Both the position numbers and the translations under genes were made by a program. Below, one piece after another: positions 49,301 through 61,500 of a stretch of 64,000 bases of DNA. Each line of letters begins with the position of its first letter. Position 1 is the first letter of the stretch. The DNA is from Aptenodytes patagonicus (lineage: Eukaryota > Chordata > Aves > Sphenisciformes > Spheniscidae), in the NCBI RefSeq assembly GCF_965638725.1, contig NC_134962.1, positions 5,587,501 to 5,651,500 on the forward strand, written 5' to 3'. The notes below the pieces were generated by a model. The model saw nothing but the letters and a program-made list of their open reading frames with translations. It made no database searches and had not been told where the DNA came from.

Positions 49301-52300
49301 TGTACCCTAATTCTGGCGCTTTCTAGACCTCAATTCAAACTAGCAAAACGGAACTGATACATTTCCTGATTAGCCCAGAAATTACTGTTAATCTTGTTTT
49401 ACTTAAAAACTATTTCTGCCTTTGCTCTTTTCTCAGTTTGACTTCATACTTTGAAATGCCTCATAACAGAAGTACTGACTTCACCTTCTCACTTGTTCTT
49501 AAGGGATGTATCTGATCCTACAAGACTGCAGGTTCCAACAGCAGTGTGCAGACTGCTTAGAACCTTGTTAACAAAGCTGAGCGCCTCAGTCCCCTGCAGA
49601 ATTAGGATGAAAATGTGTAATTCCCTAATCTTCTGAAACCCTCACAAACTTTCAATGATAACATTTCTTGCTCAAATTCTGACTTTGGGAAATCCTGCTA
49701 CTTGTTAAGAAGTCATTCTTCCTGAAGTTTTGCCCTGCTTCATATGTTATAAAAGTATAAAGCAACTAGAAAACACACGGACCGAACTTTGAAATTCTTG
49801 TACCGTATCCTGAGGACAAAGATTTTTGACACTGTACTTCCACGATTGTGTGGTATCAGTGAAATTGTTTTCTTTTTTTATCTTTGTAAACACTGTACCA
49901 GAATACAGTATTAAAACCTTTTAAGAAGAATGTGATCTGTAATACCTTTCCTTCATTCTAGAATAGCACCGTTTTGATCATTATTAAATATACAGTTTTC
50001 TATCTTTTTGATTCTCCTTTTCTTGAATATCCATAAATGAAAACATTCAAAAGGCTTAAATCAATAAGCACATTGTTAGCTAAAATATATTTTAGTGTGT
50101 AAGTAAACATTGTATTGGCCTTTTTGATCTCTTCATGCAATTTGTATTAGAGAATATTTCCTATTCTACTTCTTACGCTGCTACTTTCCTCAGCTCCAGA
50201 TGTAAGAAATGCTTTCTAGTTTACTATATGTCTTTATTTTAAATTTACACCACTTCTTTTTATAAAAGAAACATATCTAACACACCTGTTGGTTTTGTAA
50301 CACTGTTGGTAGCTTCACAATGAAAAAAAAATAGGATTGCTAGTGCTTAAAAAATCTAAAAACCTCAAAGGATTTCCATTCTTTTGTCCTTTCATCAAAT
50401 TTGCTCCCGTGCATTTCCCTTGTTAGGAAAGAGTTAACAACCTCCAGCCAGCAGTCTGTAATCAACAGGTTGCTCTAACAGAAAAATAATAACCCTAATC
50501 CATCTTTTAAAGTTTAGGAGGTTGGACTAAATGATGAAAAAATACTGATTAAAGCCCTCTTAAAATCAGAAGTGGGGCCAGTACTAAAATGCTTTGTGTT
50601 TTGGGAAAAAATCTTTCTCATTGCTAAGTGAAAGAACCATCACATTAAAAAAATTATAACTTTAAAATTTCTGTCTTACCATCTAGAATTTAATTATATC
50701 TCTGCCTATATAAAATGATAACAAAACACTTGCTAACCTTTAGGTGGCCAATTCACAGGCGGGTGGAGAGGCTCAGGTCTCTCTGGAATAGCGCTGAAAC
50801 GAAGCATCCTGTTTCCTTTTTTCAGTGTCTTTCTCTTCTCTTTTTTTTAAGCATTTGAATTGAAGGGTGGGTGGTGGGGTGTGTGCAAAGCGAGGAGGGG
50901 GTGAAGTCAGCCCACGCTTGGTGTGGGAAGAGTTTTAATGGCCGATGCTGGTAATGTGGTTTGCCTGCTACAGTGTCTGCACTACTGCAGCTCTGTGTGT
51001 GGGCGTAAAGAAATGACACGACTGGGTTTCAAACCATTACACTGAAGATTTGCAAACAGTTAAAAAAAAAAAAAAACCACAACCCCATCAGGCACAAATG
51101 AAAAATTATCCCTGATTTTATCTTTTTCTAAGGTTTGTTTGTGGGGTTTTTTTTTTAACTTAACAGATGTAATCCAGTCAAGTTTCTTCCTCAGCCTCTA
51201 AATTAAAAAAGGTAAATTAAGTATTTAGGAAGGTTTTTGATTTCACGCAGTGTGAACATTTTGTTATGATTTTTGCTGCTATTTTTTAATTAACCTACAA
51301 GAGCCCGTATTCCAAAAGGCATCCAGATTTCCACAGTAAAAATCTTCACAGGACGCCTGTATTTCTGCCTTTGAACATGCTAAATAGGTACCCAAATCTT
51401 GGTAGCACTGAGTAGCACGGTACGATAGACATAGCAGCCACTCCACAACCGGCCAGGTAGGAAATCTTAGACCACGACTATTCCCTTGAATATTCCACAA
51501 AATGCAGCCAAGAAAAAAAGGGACACCTTGGCAGCCCATTTTTGTTCAGTAGTCTCGCAATGCATCAGGCTTACTGATCCAAATCAGGCAGAAAACAGGC
51601 TTGAATGTTTGTTGTAACTACTGGATATAGAGGAGACCCACGGGAGTGAGACAAAGGGGCTGTTCTCTAGAATATCACGGGGAATGAGAAGAAAATGCTA
51701 TTTAAGCTAAAATATAATTGCTGGCACAAAAGAAGGTGAATATAAATGGTTATGAATACACTGTTGTTGGGAGGGACAGGTGGAAGTCTTTTGTCAGGCA
51801 AGTGAGAACATTTCTCAAACATATTTTTGACCACAAAGAGTGAAACAGAGACAAAACAGTTTTTGAAAGGAGCTTGAAAACTTCAAGGAACCTTTATGAC
51901 TTGGCTGCTCCATAATAGTAAGGCACTAGCACTTGTTAAATGCATATCTTCATGTATGTATGAGAGAAGACATCCAGCTTGAAAAATCGTGTGCTTGGAC
52001 ACAAGGTATATGCATTCTTGAGTGTAATGGTTTAGGTGTGGGGTTTTTTTCCCAATATTCAAATGAGCCCCCAGTTGAACAGGATTTCCATTGCATTTGG
52101 TATTCTGCTGACAACAAAAAGCAGGAGAACTGGATACCTAGGCAAAGGGGAATGGGAAAGAGAGGAGAGACTTCATGACGCCCATGTTGCTATTTAGTGC
52201 ATAGTATCACTGGCAGCTCTTCACCCCATCTCCTGGCCGCAGTGTGAAGCAAGCAGCTGAGAGCTCCCAGCGTGGAGGATCCAGAGCTGAATGCCAAATC

Positions 52301-53994
52301 AGCAGAATTCAGTGTGTGAGTAAAAACAGCAAGACTGGACTTGAGGACTTCAGCCTACTAATCCCAACCTTTAACAAAGAACCTGATAGAGGTAGTTAAG
52401 CAATTAATCACACTACAGTGAATGAAAAACGATCTTCAATTCTGTATCTATCTGGTAAAACTGTCAGAGACACCACCGCTAGTACACAGAAGTACAGGCT
52501 CACTTGGTATTAAGTGGGGTCTGGCTACTAGCCACAGTAGAAGCTTGAATTCTTCTTTCATATATAAACTAACGGCTGAGGTCAGCTCCAGGAAAATTTT
52601 GCCAGAGAAATGTCTGTGGGCTCAGCTGGTACAGTAAAGTGCGTGTTTAGAGAGAAAAGAAATATGGCTCCCAGCAGGGCTACATTCATGCAGACTCAGT
52701 GCAATTGTACAACATGATGTAGACTGCAAACTGAAATAGCTTAAATCAATTCAGTAAAACTGGTACTTTTCCTAGCATTGTAATTTTTTTGTGTGTATAG
52801 AAGTAAAAAAACCCAGATTTTTACCTTTTTTATTACTTTGTCTTTCTCTAAACTCTAACGTAATCTTTGTGTACTGTCTGCTCAATGAAGACACTTTTTG
52901 CCCAGTTAAACACGTCCATTATTAATGAGTAGTATCATTAGAATCTTTTACTATAATTCATGTTTTTTAAAAAATACTAATTACAATTTTCTTGACCCAG
53001 TTTGAAGATTGTAGTAACAAAATATATAGCCTGAAGCAGTAACTCTGGAAGGTGTATCTTGCTCATTTTTGTCTCAGTATGTCACAGACAACTATGTATA
53101 GTGACTCTGTAGTAGTCGTATTTCCAAGTCACTGCAGCATTCATCATTTCTGCCATGGTATTGGCCACTTTGCTGCAGATAAAATATCTGGAATGTCTAA
53201 ATGCACCTAATCCTCCTCTGAGGATTAATCCCATGAAGAATCATTACATAATATTGCTATGGGTTATCACAAATAGCAATATTTCTTCTGTAGATGTGAA
53301 CTCTTAAGTTTGAATGTACAGAAGTCATTGTTGCCTACACAACTTTCATTTGACCAAAGGCACATTTCCACCATGGTACTTAACATGATTTTTTTCCCCC
53401 AAAGATCACAGCTCTGTAAATGGACAGAATCTTTTAAAGCAAGTGTTAAAAATCTGGAGAAAACTGAATATAAAAAAATATTCAAAGTGGGAGGAATGAA
53501 GGCATTCTAGTAAATTGGACAGCCACCTATTACCCTCATATCAATAGTGCATAGCAACTACTAAGATTCATATGGCACTTTTGTATATTTTGTCGAGACA
53601 GCAAGAACTGCCACCCTAAAGAGGAGTGTAACCTTCACATATTGGTCAGACCATACCAAAAAAAAAGTCCAAGAGAAAATAACTTAAAGACAAAAATGTG
53701 CTTGAACAGCAAAAGGGAGAGACACAGCTTCACTAGAAGTAAACACGGGTCTACTTGCCAAAGAAAAGCCAGCACAAGGAAAAAAACTAAAACACAAGGC
53801 AAAAGTAATAGATCCCATAGGGAAAAGACTCAAGGGCTGCTGAGAAAATGCTAAGGCAATCACAAAAGTGAAAAGGTTCAGCTGGTTGTGCATGCAACCT
53901 AAGTGTTTCACTAAGAATTTAATTTCTTCCTTAAAATGCTTGGGTTATTTTCACACCCCAACAGCAGGGCTGTACGTGTAGACAGTCACCCGAA

Positions 53995-54005
53995 GGGGGG
54001 GGGGG
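53995..54005. repeat. Poly-G run (11 bases)
   Basis: Eleven consecutive G, a potential slippage site. Confidence 0.85.
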
Positions 54006-57000
54006 AAGCTCGCCTCAAACCATCTTCCATTAAAATCCCACAGACCTTTTTTCCAACTTTAGATTTAACGTGTTTTAGGTAAGGCTCTAAATGCTGAATC
54101 ATCATACAGGGTTGATTTGGGGGTTTATTTGGTTTGGTTTTTTAGTATTAATTCATCATAAGCAGGTCTGGTGAAGGACTGTTTTATGGATTAATTGACA
54201 AGGATAGTCTACAACCCAAGAAAAAACTTAGACATCTGAGAGAAAAAGCAGATGTGTGACTCTAGCTTTGCTTCTAAAGTTCCAGGTGATAGGGTGGTAA
54301 TGAAGAGAGCTCCAATTACTCCTCCTCGCTCAAGTCATTCTTTTGCTGACAGTTAAAAGATTAAAAAGTGGAGGACGTTAGGGTGCCTCTTCTACAAAAT
54401 AGATGTTTTGCAGGAGGAATATGAAGGGTACTTCCAGCTCTTTTAGATTGCTGGAGTAATGAGCTATAGTGTTTTCAGGCATATCACATCATAAATATGA
54501 GTAATTACAATTATGAGGCACTTAAAAGCAACGTAGCTTTCAGAGGAACAGTTGCTTCAACTCAAAAAGTCAGCAAGGTTAGCTGTTTTTTACACATGCA
54601 CAAACTAGAGTAGAGTCATACTAATTTTTCCATCTGTTTCTTATGTGTCATAGAAAAACAGATAACTTCAGAACTTCTGATAGTATTCAGAAATGTTCTA
54701 AAAACCACCAGCTACACTAACTTAAATGTACTTTACAGAAAATGAGACTAGAATTTGACAGCGACATTGATAATTTGAACCAACTTCCAGATCAATGTCA
54801 AAAACAGTAAAAGGAAGCATCAATAACTGGAACTGTAGAAACACAGCATCCCCATCACCGCCACCCCAGACCAGTACCGGTCACACAGGTAAACCCATGT
54901 TCCACACCATTCAGCCAACTCAACTCTGGTTTTTTTATTTTCTCCATAAGCTTTTATGTAGTTGTGTTTTTTCTCAACATGTTGTCAAGGAAACCCTACA
55001 TTCTTGTAGCTTAGTATCCAGCTCTTTATTGCTATAGACACAAAACAATTTAAGATTTTGAACTGATTGATACAGTTTCCTTCCCACTAGGAAGGGGTGC
55101 TCTTAACACCATAAGCTGGATAGAGTTGAAGGAAGACCTTTTTTTGAAGATTCAGTTCTTCCAAAATGCCTCTGGGAAATTTGCCGGTTAACTCTTCTAG
55201 TTATTAATTTTATTAAATTATTTTACATATCAATATTCTATTATGCTGTATGCTATCCACTGAAAAATAGCCCTGTAATCTTACTGGTGTCCTCTTATTT
55301 ACCTCTATCACACTTCCTCTCTTATTTTATTGCCTTTGAACAACGTCGAGTTCCTCTGACAAAAATATTTTTGGATTGTGTGAGAGCTGTCAGCTAAATT
55401 TCGAGTGATAATAATTAAGTTCAAGTTGCACATTCCTTGTATCCCTTTCTGTGTCATAACCTTACCTAATATGTATACAGTTTTTCACTGGGAAATGAGG
55501 TACTATATATATGTATGGACAGAGAATTTGTGATGCACTGCAGGGAACAACCGCTCTCGGGTTGTGGAACAGTGGTGCCCACTCTGCCCAGGGTTAGCTT
55601 TCTGTAGAGCGCGCTAGTCCCATCCACGCTGCAAAGCACTAGGTCAGCCTCAGGGTTGGCACCTACTGTTCACGTCTCGTGCCTGTTGTCTGAAAAGTTC
55701 TTTCAGCATGCTATATACAACATTCATCTGCTCCATGCATGCCACAAAAGCGTTCCAGTTCTTATCACGGGCTTTAGCATGCCGTTTTAATTCTTACCCT
55801 CGTGAAGATGATCAGTGAAACATACAGAATGCCTCGTGCTACTGGATAACTTCAGTATAAAGATGGGAAGTGGTCGTGTGAAAAGAGTACTTGGAGCTTC
55901 CTGGCGGAGTGAAGTATATTATTGCACTGGACTTGTATTTCAGTTGTGTATCACGGTAAAAGGTATTTCTGTCATTCTCTCCTTTGGGTTTCATGGAGCT
56001 GTGCTTCTATCTGTTGTCAAGGAAACACCAGGGTTTTTTCCCCCTTGCTCATTAATGTCTGCATTTTTGTTTCCATAGCTACAAAGGAACCTCAGTGTTT
56101 TAAAATAGCAGTAATTGGATTACCATGACTTTTTGTAATTTATTGACACCGTTAATGGCTCCGATTTTCAAAAGCAGACACCAAAACTGTATCAGCAGTT
56201 TTTCAGCTATTAACATGTGTTATCTCCTTGTCCTGAAATACTGGGTACGTGCTAAGAAAAGTCTTCAGCATCCAGACACTCACTGCGCCCAGACTCAGAC
56301 TCTATACATGGTGCTCTAACTTAAGTCATAGAGTTCTTAACAGGAATGGGCAATCTGTTGTTATATTTAAATGTGGCTTTCTGTCCATGCTAATAAGTTA
56401 TATGCCAAACTGGAGATTTAGCCTGTTTGTTCTTCTGTTACAAGTTACTAAAGATTCCTTAAATAACCACAAGGAAATGTGACAGTTAACTTTTAATTGG
56501 AAGTTTCCCTGACCATGGCTGTGCTGAATGAGCACCTATTTGGCACAAGCTGAATTTCCAAACAGCTGTCCCAAAATGCCTTCATCTTGGCACAAAATAT
56601 GAGCTGAAATTACTGAAAATAGTCTGCTTTTTAGTTGTATTAGTTTTAATTTCTGATGGGCACCTGCAAAGAAGTGCAGAGGTTCTGTTGTGAATCTGCT
56701 AGGGGTTAACCCCAACATCGAACATATTACTGATCCCTTGTAAATTTGACCCCAGAAGAATAATCTGGGAGAATTTTTACAGTCAAATATCTAGTGCACT
56801 CTGGATACAGGAACACGGAAAAAGCACAAAGAATTGAGAGCACCAGTGTTGCTAAGAACTGGTATTACTTAGCAGGGGCATAACTCACGTTTTCTGAAGA
56901 CAAAACCTGAAACTCCTAGACAGGCTGATCCGCGTGTCTGTGTCTGTATGCACACTCCTACCATGCTGAAAACGTTACCATGCCATTTCTAACACTTCGG

Positions 57001-57838
57001 ATTTATTTGTTACAATTTACTTGCCTATGTGAAGTGTCTGCAAAGCACCATAAATGCATAGTCTATACCCTTACCCTTCCTTTCCGGTATCTCCAGTTCC
57101 TCCCGTCCTCAGACTCAGCACGGCTTGTCCCATACCCCCTCATTAGGAGGCGTCCCCAGTCGGGGCTGCCTGGCCAAGCAGCAGGCCCAGCAGAAAGCAA
57201 CTGAATTCACCGTCTGGACTTCCTACCGGTGGCGTCCCCACTCTGGGTTTCTGCACTCTGTCTACTGAGTCCCCGTCAGCAGGCATATACCAGTCCCACA
57301 GTCTAATTTGATTAAAATTAGCCAACAGTTTAAAAAGTTGTAAGAGGAGGATAGACAGGATGACTAGATAGCACCTATTTCTTTAGAAAAACAAGCTAAA
57401 GAGAGTCACTGACCTGAAAAGTTTACAGTCTAGGTATAAGACAAAGGTGACAACAAGTGGCTAGACACAGGCAACTATAAACAAGTCCCTTTAATCTAAA
57501 ATATTGGTTCCTACTTTTCATAATGGATTTCTGTGCATCCTTGAGGCTAAGACATTCTATTACCATAGAAACAGTATCCTGTGTCATTGTGGACCCTCCT
57601 GTAGATGTGTGCTGTTATGGAAACAGTCATCTTAACAGCTGTCCTCGTGTTATATATTTCAATTTTTGTGTTTGTAAAGATCCGTTACTAAACTATCCTT
57701 TCAGGATTCATTTTAACAAAAACTAAGTCTCTGAAGTATTTAGCAATTTGATAAACACCTTAAGGCTGCTCCAAATTAAAAATACAGCATTAGAACAAAA
57801 CTAATATTAAACTTGCAGTGCCTTCAATAATTACTTAC

Positions 57839-57857
57839 CTTTCCAAATCTCTAGCAT
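57839..57857 (-). other. Candidate 19-base micro-exon upstream of ZNF831
   Basis: On the minus strand a strong pyrimidine tract and acceptor (CAAACCTTTGCAG, ending at 57858) and a perfect donor (AAAG|GTAAGTAA, from 57838) enclose just 19 bases beginning with ATG. Joined to the ZNF831 acceptor at 41738, that ATG would open a nine-triplet upstream frame that stops before the main start. Such micro-exons exist but this one has no support beyond splice-site quality. Confidence 0.25.
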
Positions 57858-57991
57858 CTGCAAAGGTTTGGGGGAAAAGATGGTCTGTCCACCCCAGCAA
57901 TCATTAGTAAAATTACTTCAGGAAAGCAAATTTTTAAGCCATGGGTTGTGTGCAAGGAATCCTTTGCACACACATCCTACGTGCATGCATG

Positions 57992-58558
57992 CAAGGTGTC
58001 CTGGTTTCGGCAGGGATAGAGTTAATTTCCTTCCTAGTAGCTGTTACAGTGTTTTGGATTTAGGATGAGAACAATGTTGATAACGCACCGATGTTTTAGT
58101 TGTTGCTGAGCAGTGCTTACACTAGTCAAGGACTTTTCAGTTTCCCATGCTCTGCCGACTGAGAAGGCTGGAGGTGCACAAGAAGCTGGGAGGGGGCACA
58201 GCCAGGACAGCTGACCCCAACTGGCCAAAGGGACATTCCATACCATGGGACGTCATGCTCAGTATATAAATGGGGGAAAGCTGGCCAGGGGGGGCCGCTG
58301 CTCGGGGACTGGCTGGGCATCGGTCGGCGGGTGGTGAGCAATTGTACTGTGCATCACTTGTTTTGTGTATTATTATTATTATCATATTATTATTATAATT
58401 ATCATTTTATTTCAATTATTAAACTGTTTTTATCTCAACCCACGAGTTTTCTCACTTCTACTCTTCCAATTCTCTCCCCCATCCCACCGGGTGGGGGGGA
58501 GTGAGCGAGCGGCTGGGTGGGGCTCAGTTGCCGACTGAGGTTAAACCACGACACAAGG
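57992..58558 (+). repeat. Target-site duplication flanking solo LTR 2
   Basis: CAAGG occurs directly before (57992-57996) and after (58554-58558) the LTR, a perfect 5-base duplication that fixes both element ends. Confidence 0.85.
57997..58553 (+). mobile_element. Solo LTR of an endogenous retrovirus (copy 2)
   Basis: A 557-base LTR running from TGTCCTGGTTTC to CCACGACA. It contains a TATA-like AGTATATAAATGGG segment at about 58260-58273, an ATT-rich microsatellite at about 58368-58400 and ATTAAA at 58419-58424. It is the same family as copy 1 and in the opposite orientation. The perfect duplication suggests it is the younger of the two. No internal retroviral genes adjoin it. Its promoter and polyadenylation elements face right, away from ZNF831. 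Confidence 0.92.
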
Positions 58559-61500
58559 AAATGAAAGAAAAAAACTAAGAAGGTTCAGTGAGAAAACGTG
58601 GCTTAGTTGACTGAACTGGGAACTGTGAATTCTTAAATTTTAATCACAGATGAACCATTCTTTTGTCTTGGAAAAGCCATTAAGATAGAACTTGAAAAAG
58701 ATACATGTGAGTTGGAAGCTCAACTCCCACTAATTTTTTCCTGGGAATTGAGTCCTTAGCTGATCCTAGAGCTTTGAGAAAATCTCCTCAACATTTTCAT
58801 ATTTGTAACATGTGAGATACTACTACTTACTTATTTCACCAGAGTTCTGTGGGCATAAGTATTTCTCAATTTTCTTGAATAAATCCATTGAAGAATCAAT
58901 TCACACAAACCGCAATTACAAGTTTTTATTTGAGTTAGTGGTCATTCATCACTTAACTTAGATGTAAATAGTTTCCTGGCTACTTATATTGATTATACTA
59001 TTTAGTTACTGCAATTTAAGACAGTACATGCACACTTTTTATCTTTATCTTTAATCTCTTTATCTTTTTTTTTAAATCAAAATCATCTGTACCAAGAAGG
59101 TTATACCCTACCTCTTTATTCCTACACAAAATAGTAGTTATTACGGCTTGCAGGGGGAACATTTCCTAACACTGAAAATCTGAAAAGAGATGAACTACAG
59201 ATAGCATTTTAACATGTATAAAGAAAACACCCAAACATAATGAATTCATTAGTAAAATTCAAGTACCTTCACTGAGCTTCAGGGAAGCAGGAAAACAAAA
59301 ACTACTCAGAAACATGTCCGTTTTGAAACCCAGCTCATCTCCCCTCATAAGGCCAGTGATGCAACGATACCTCAGCAATATTCTTATGATCATGTAAATG
59401 GAGTAATGTTTTTGTTATGTCCTTCTAATTTAGCTTTGAATTTGACTCTTTAGACACTTTTTCTTTCCTAAACCAAACTACTGAAGACCGTGTTCTTGAA
59501 TTCAGCTTAAAGAACATTAAAAATTAGTCCATCGAATCTCCGCCCCCAAAAAAGGTTTTCAAACTAGACCTGGCTCTGCTCTGGGCACAGACGTGACTGG
59601 CTGCAGCCTGAGAGCGCAGGCACAGAAATGAGGAGCTGCCGGGGCTGGCGCAGCTCGTAGGGCAACACTAAACTCGCAGGAAAACTCTCAGTCAGTGGGA
59701 AACTTGTCAGCATTCCGCTTTCGGGATATGTAACGGGCCGATTAAGATGTCAACACAGACAATGATATTTTTTTCCCTTCAAAATATTTACAGCCCCTCT
59801 AATATTTGTAAATAAATGTGCCCAAACCTGGAAAATGTTTAAGTAGATTTAAGTCAAGTGAAAAGGAATGTCAGTTATTTTCAGGACAAGCAATTGCTAG
59901 GTACTTTTGTATTTTTCCCTTAGAAAATCAATACGGCAAAAATAAAGTACTGAAAAAAAAAATCTTTTTCGTAACATTTGCTTTAACTGTTCAGATTCTG
60001 CAAGCTTTGTTGTTTGGGATATGTGTCATAGTTTATTTTGTTCTTATATTCACAACTGCCAAAGGGAAGAGCTTGTTATTCAGGTTGTTACCTGTGCAAG
60101 ATTCCATTTTTGCAGTGCTGGTATTCCCCGTTGGCTTAGTAAGTAGTCTCTATGAACTGTCAGAGCTCCCAGTGCTTTCTCATATTATTTCTGCAAAGAC
60201 AGAATAAATTGATGTGCTCAATTTAACTAACAAAACTGACAGGTATAATCCCATTTTGTTCATCTTCCAAAAACGGTGAGTGTTTTAGTAAGGCTAACAG
60301 ATGTTGCCTTCTCCCCATTTATAGCCATGTTTTTCAGAAAACAGATTCTCTGGCATTTATTTTTTAGTATTGCAGTTTTTGGAATGCATGCCCGTGCTGA
60401 CTAGATTCTCTAAGAGGCAACAACAAAATATAGTAATAAAAAAACCAGAAGACATACCCTACTCTCAATATAGGCCTTAAAAAAAAGCCTACAAGTAGAT
60501 GAGGTAGGAATTATTTTTTGAAGTCTTTTCTAAGTGAGCACAGAAGAGATTCAACATTGAGGTTTGCCAAAGTCCTAATTCTGCAGACATTTTTTTCATG
60601 TTTTTGATCCTCACAATTATTTAAATAATCAGATGAATAATTATTGAACTAAAAAGAATATTTACCATCACTTTTTTCAGGAAGGGTCTTTCTTACAAGC
60701 AGTTGTAGTTAACTTTTGTTTAAATCTGTGCAGATCCCTTCTATGAGTGTTCAGATGGTTTTGAAAGTACTCCTCTAATTTTAAGTGTATCAGCAAGGAT
60801 TAAGATACATATGACACACTGAAATACACATTTATAAAAGGAACAAACCCTGATTTTGGAGTAACCAAATGAAATAAGTTTTAGTTGCTTCTGATACTGG
60901 GTTGTCTCCAAGTTCTGTGTTTAACGAAGCTTTGTGGAGGTTTTTTTATTAATATCGTAGTTTTACTTACAACTCGCCTTGCCTGCTGCTTTCATTGCTA
61001 ATGGATCTGGCAGCGTCAGTCCCTGTTTGAGTCCATATGCTCGGGGGGTGTTCAGCTGTTCAGACGGTGTTTGTTTTTTCTGTTCCTATGATACTCATAC
61101 CACTGCACATTTGGGAGCCCCTTACTTAGAAGATACATAGTATGCATATCTTGATGAAAAAGAAAAGCTGCTGTAGCTCCTATACTCTTCGTCTTACCTT
61201 TTTATAGACCTTGATTTCGAATAATTACTGATTTACAGTATTTTATGTATTTCAGAGAGCTGCTGTATGCTCGGAATTTGTCACCAGTAGAAAGCGTATA
61301 TAAAAACTACTCTTATTTCTGAGCATGACAACCATACATTGACACTAACCAAGAAGGTCAAACTCCACTTCTGCCATCTCATTAGTCATGAGCCTGCTGG
61401 AAAAACAATGCGTATCCTATTGACTTAGTGCAGTAGAACTGATATAATTATTATTTACTTGTGCAGCAACTTGAAGTAGTTCTTAAATGACTCAAGTTTA

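Larger units (their letters stand above)
41739..57838 (-). other. ZNF831 upstream region, no gene recognised
   Basis: Sixteen kilobases upstream of the main coding exon. The acceptor at 41739 means that this region is at least partly a 5' intron of ZNF831. Apart from the CR1 relic at 42136-42312 and one candidate leader exon, I see only AT-rich non-coding DNA, poly-A at 51062-51077 and an 11-G run at 53995-54005. A 160-codon plus-strand frame at 43588-44070 resembles nothing I know. Confidence 0.45.

Noticed and set aside
49960..50260. A possible further ancient CR1 fragment, suggested by a TGTATTGGCCTTTTTGATC segment.
   Set aside because: Only one block resembles CR1 and the flanking blocks are not in recognisable order. 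A library search would be needed.
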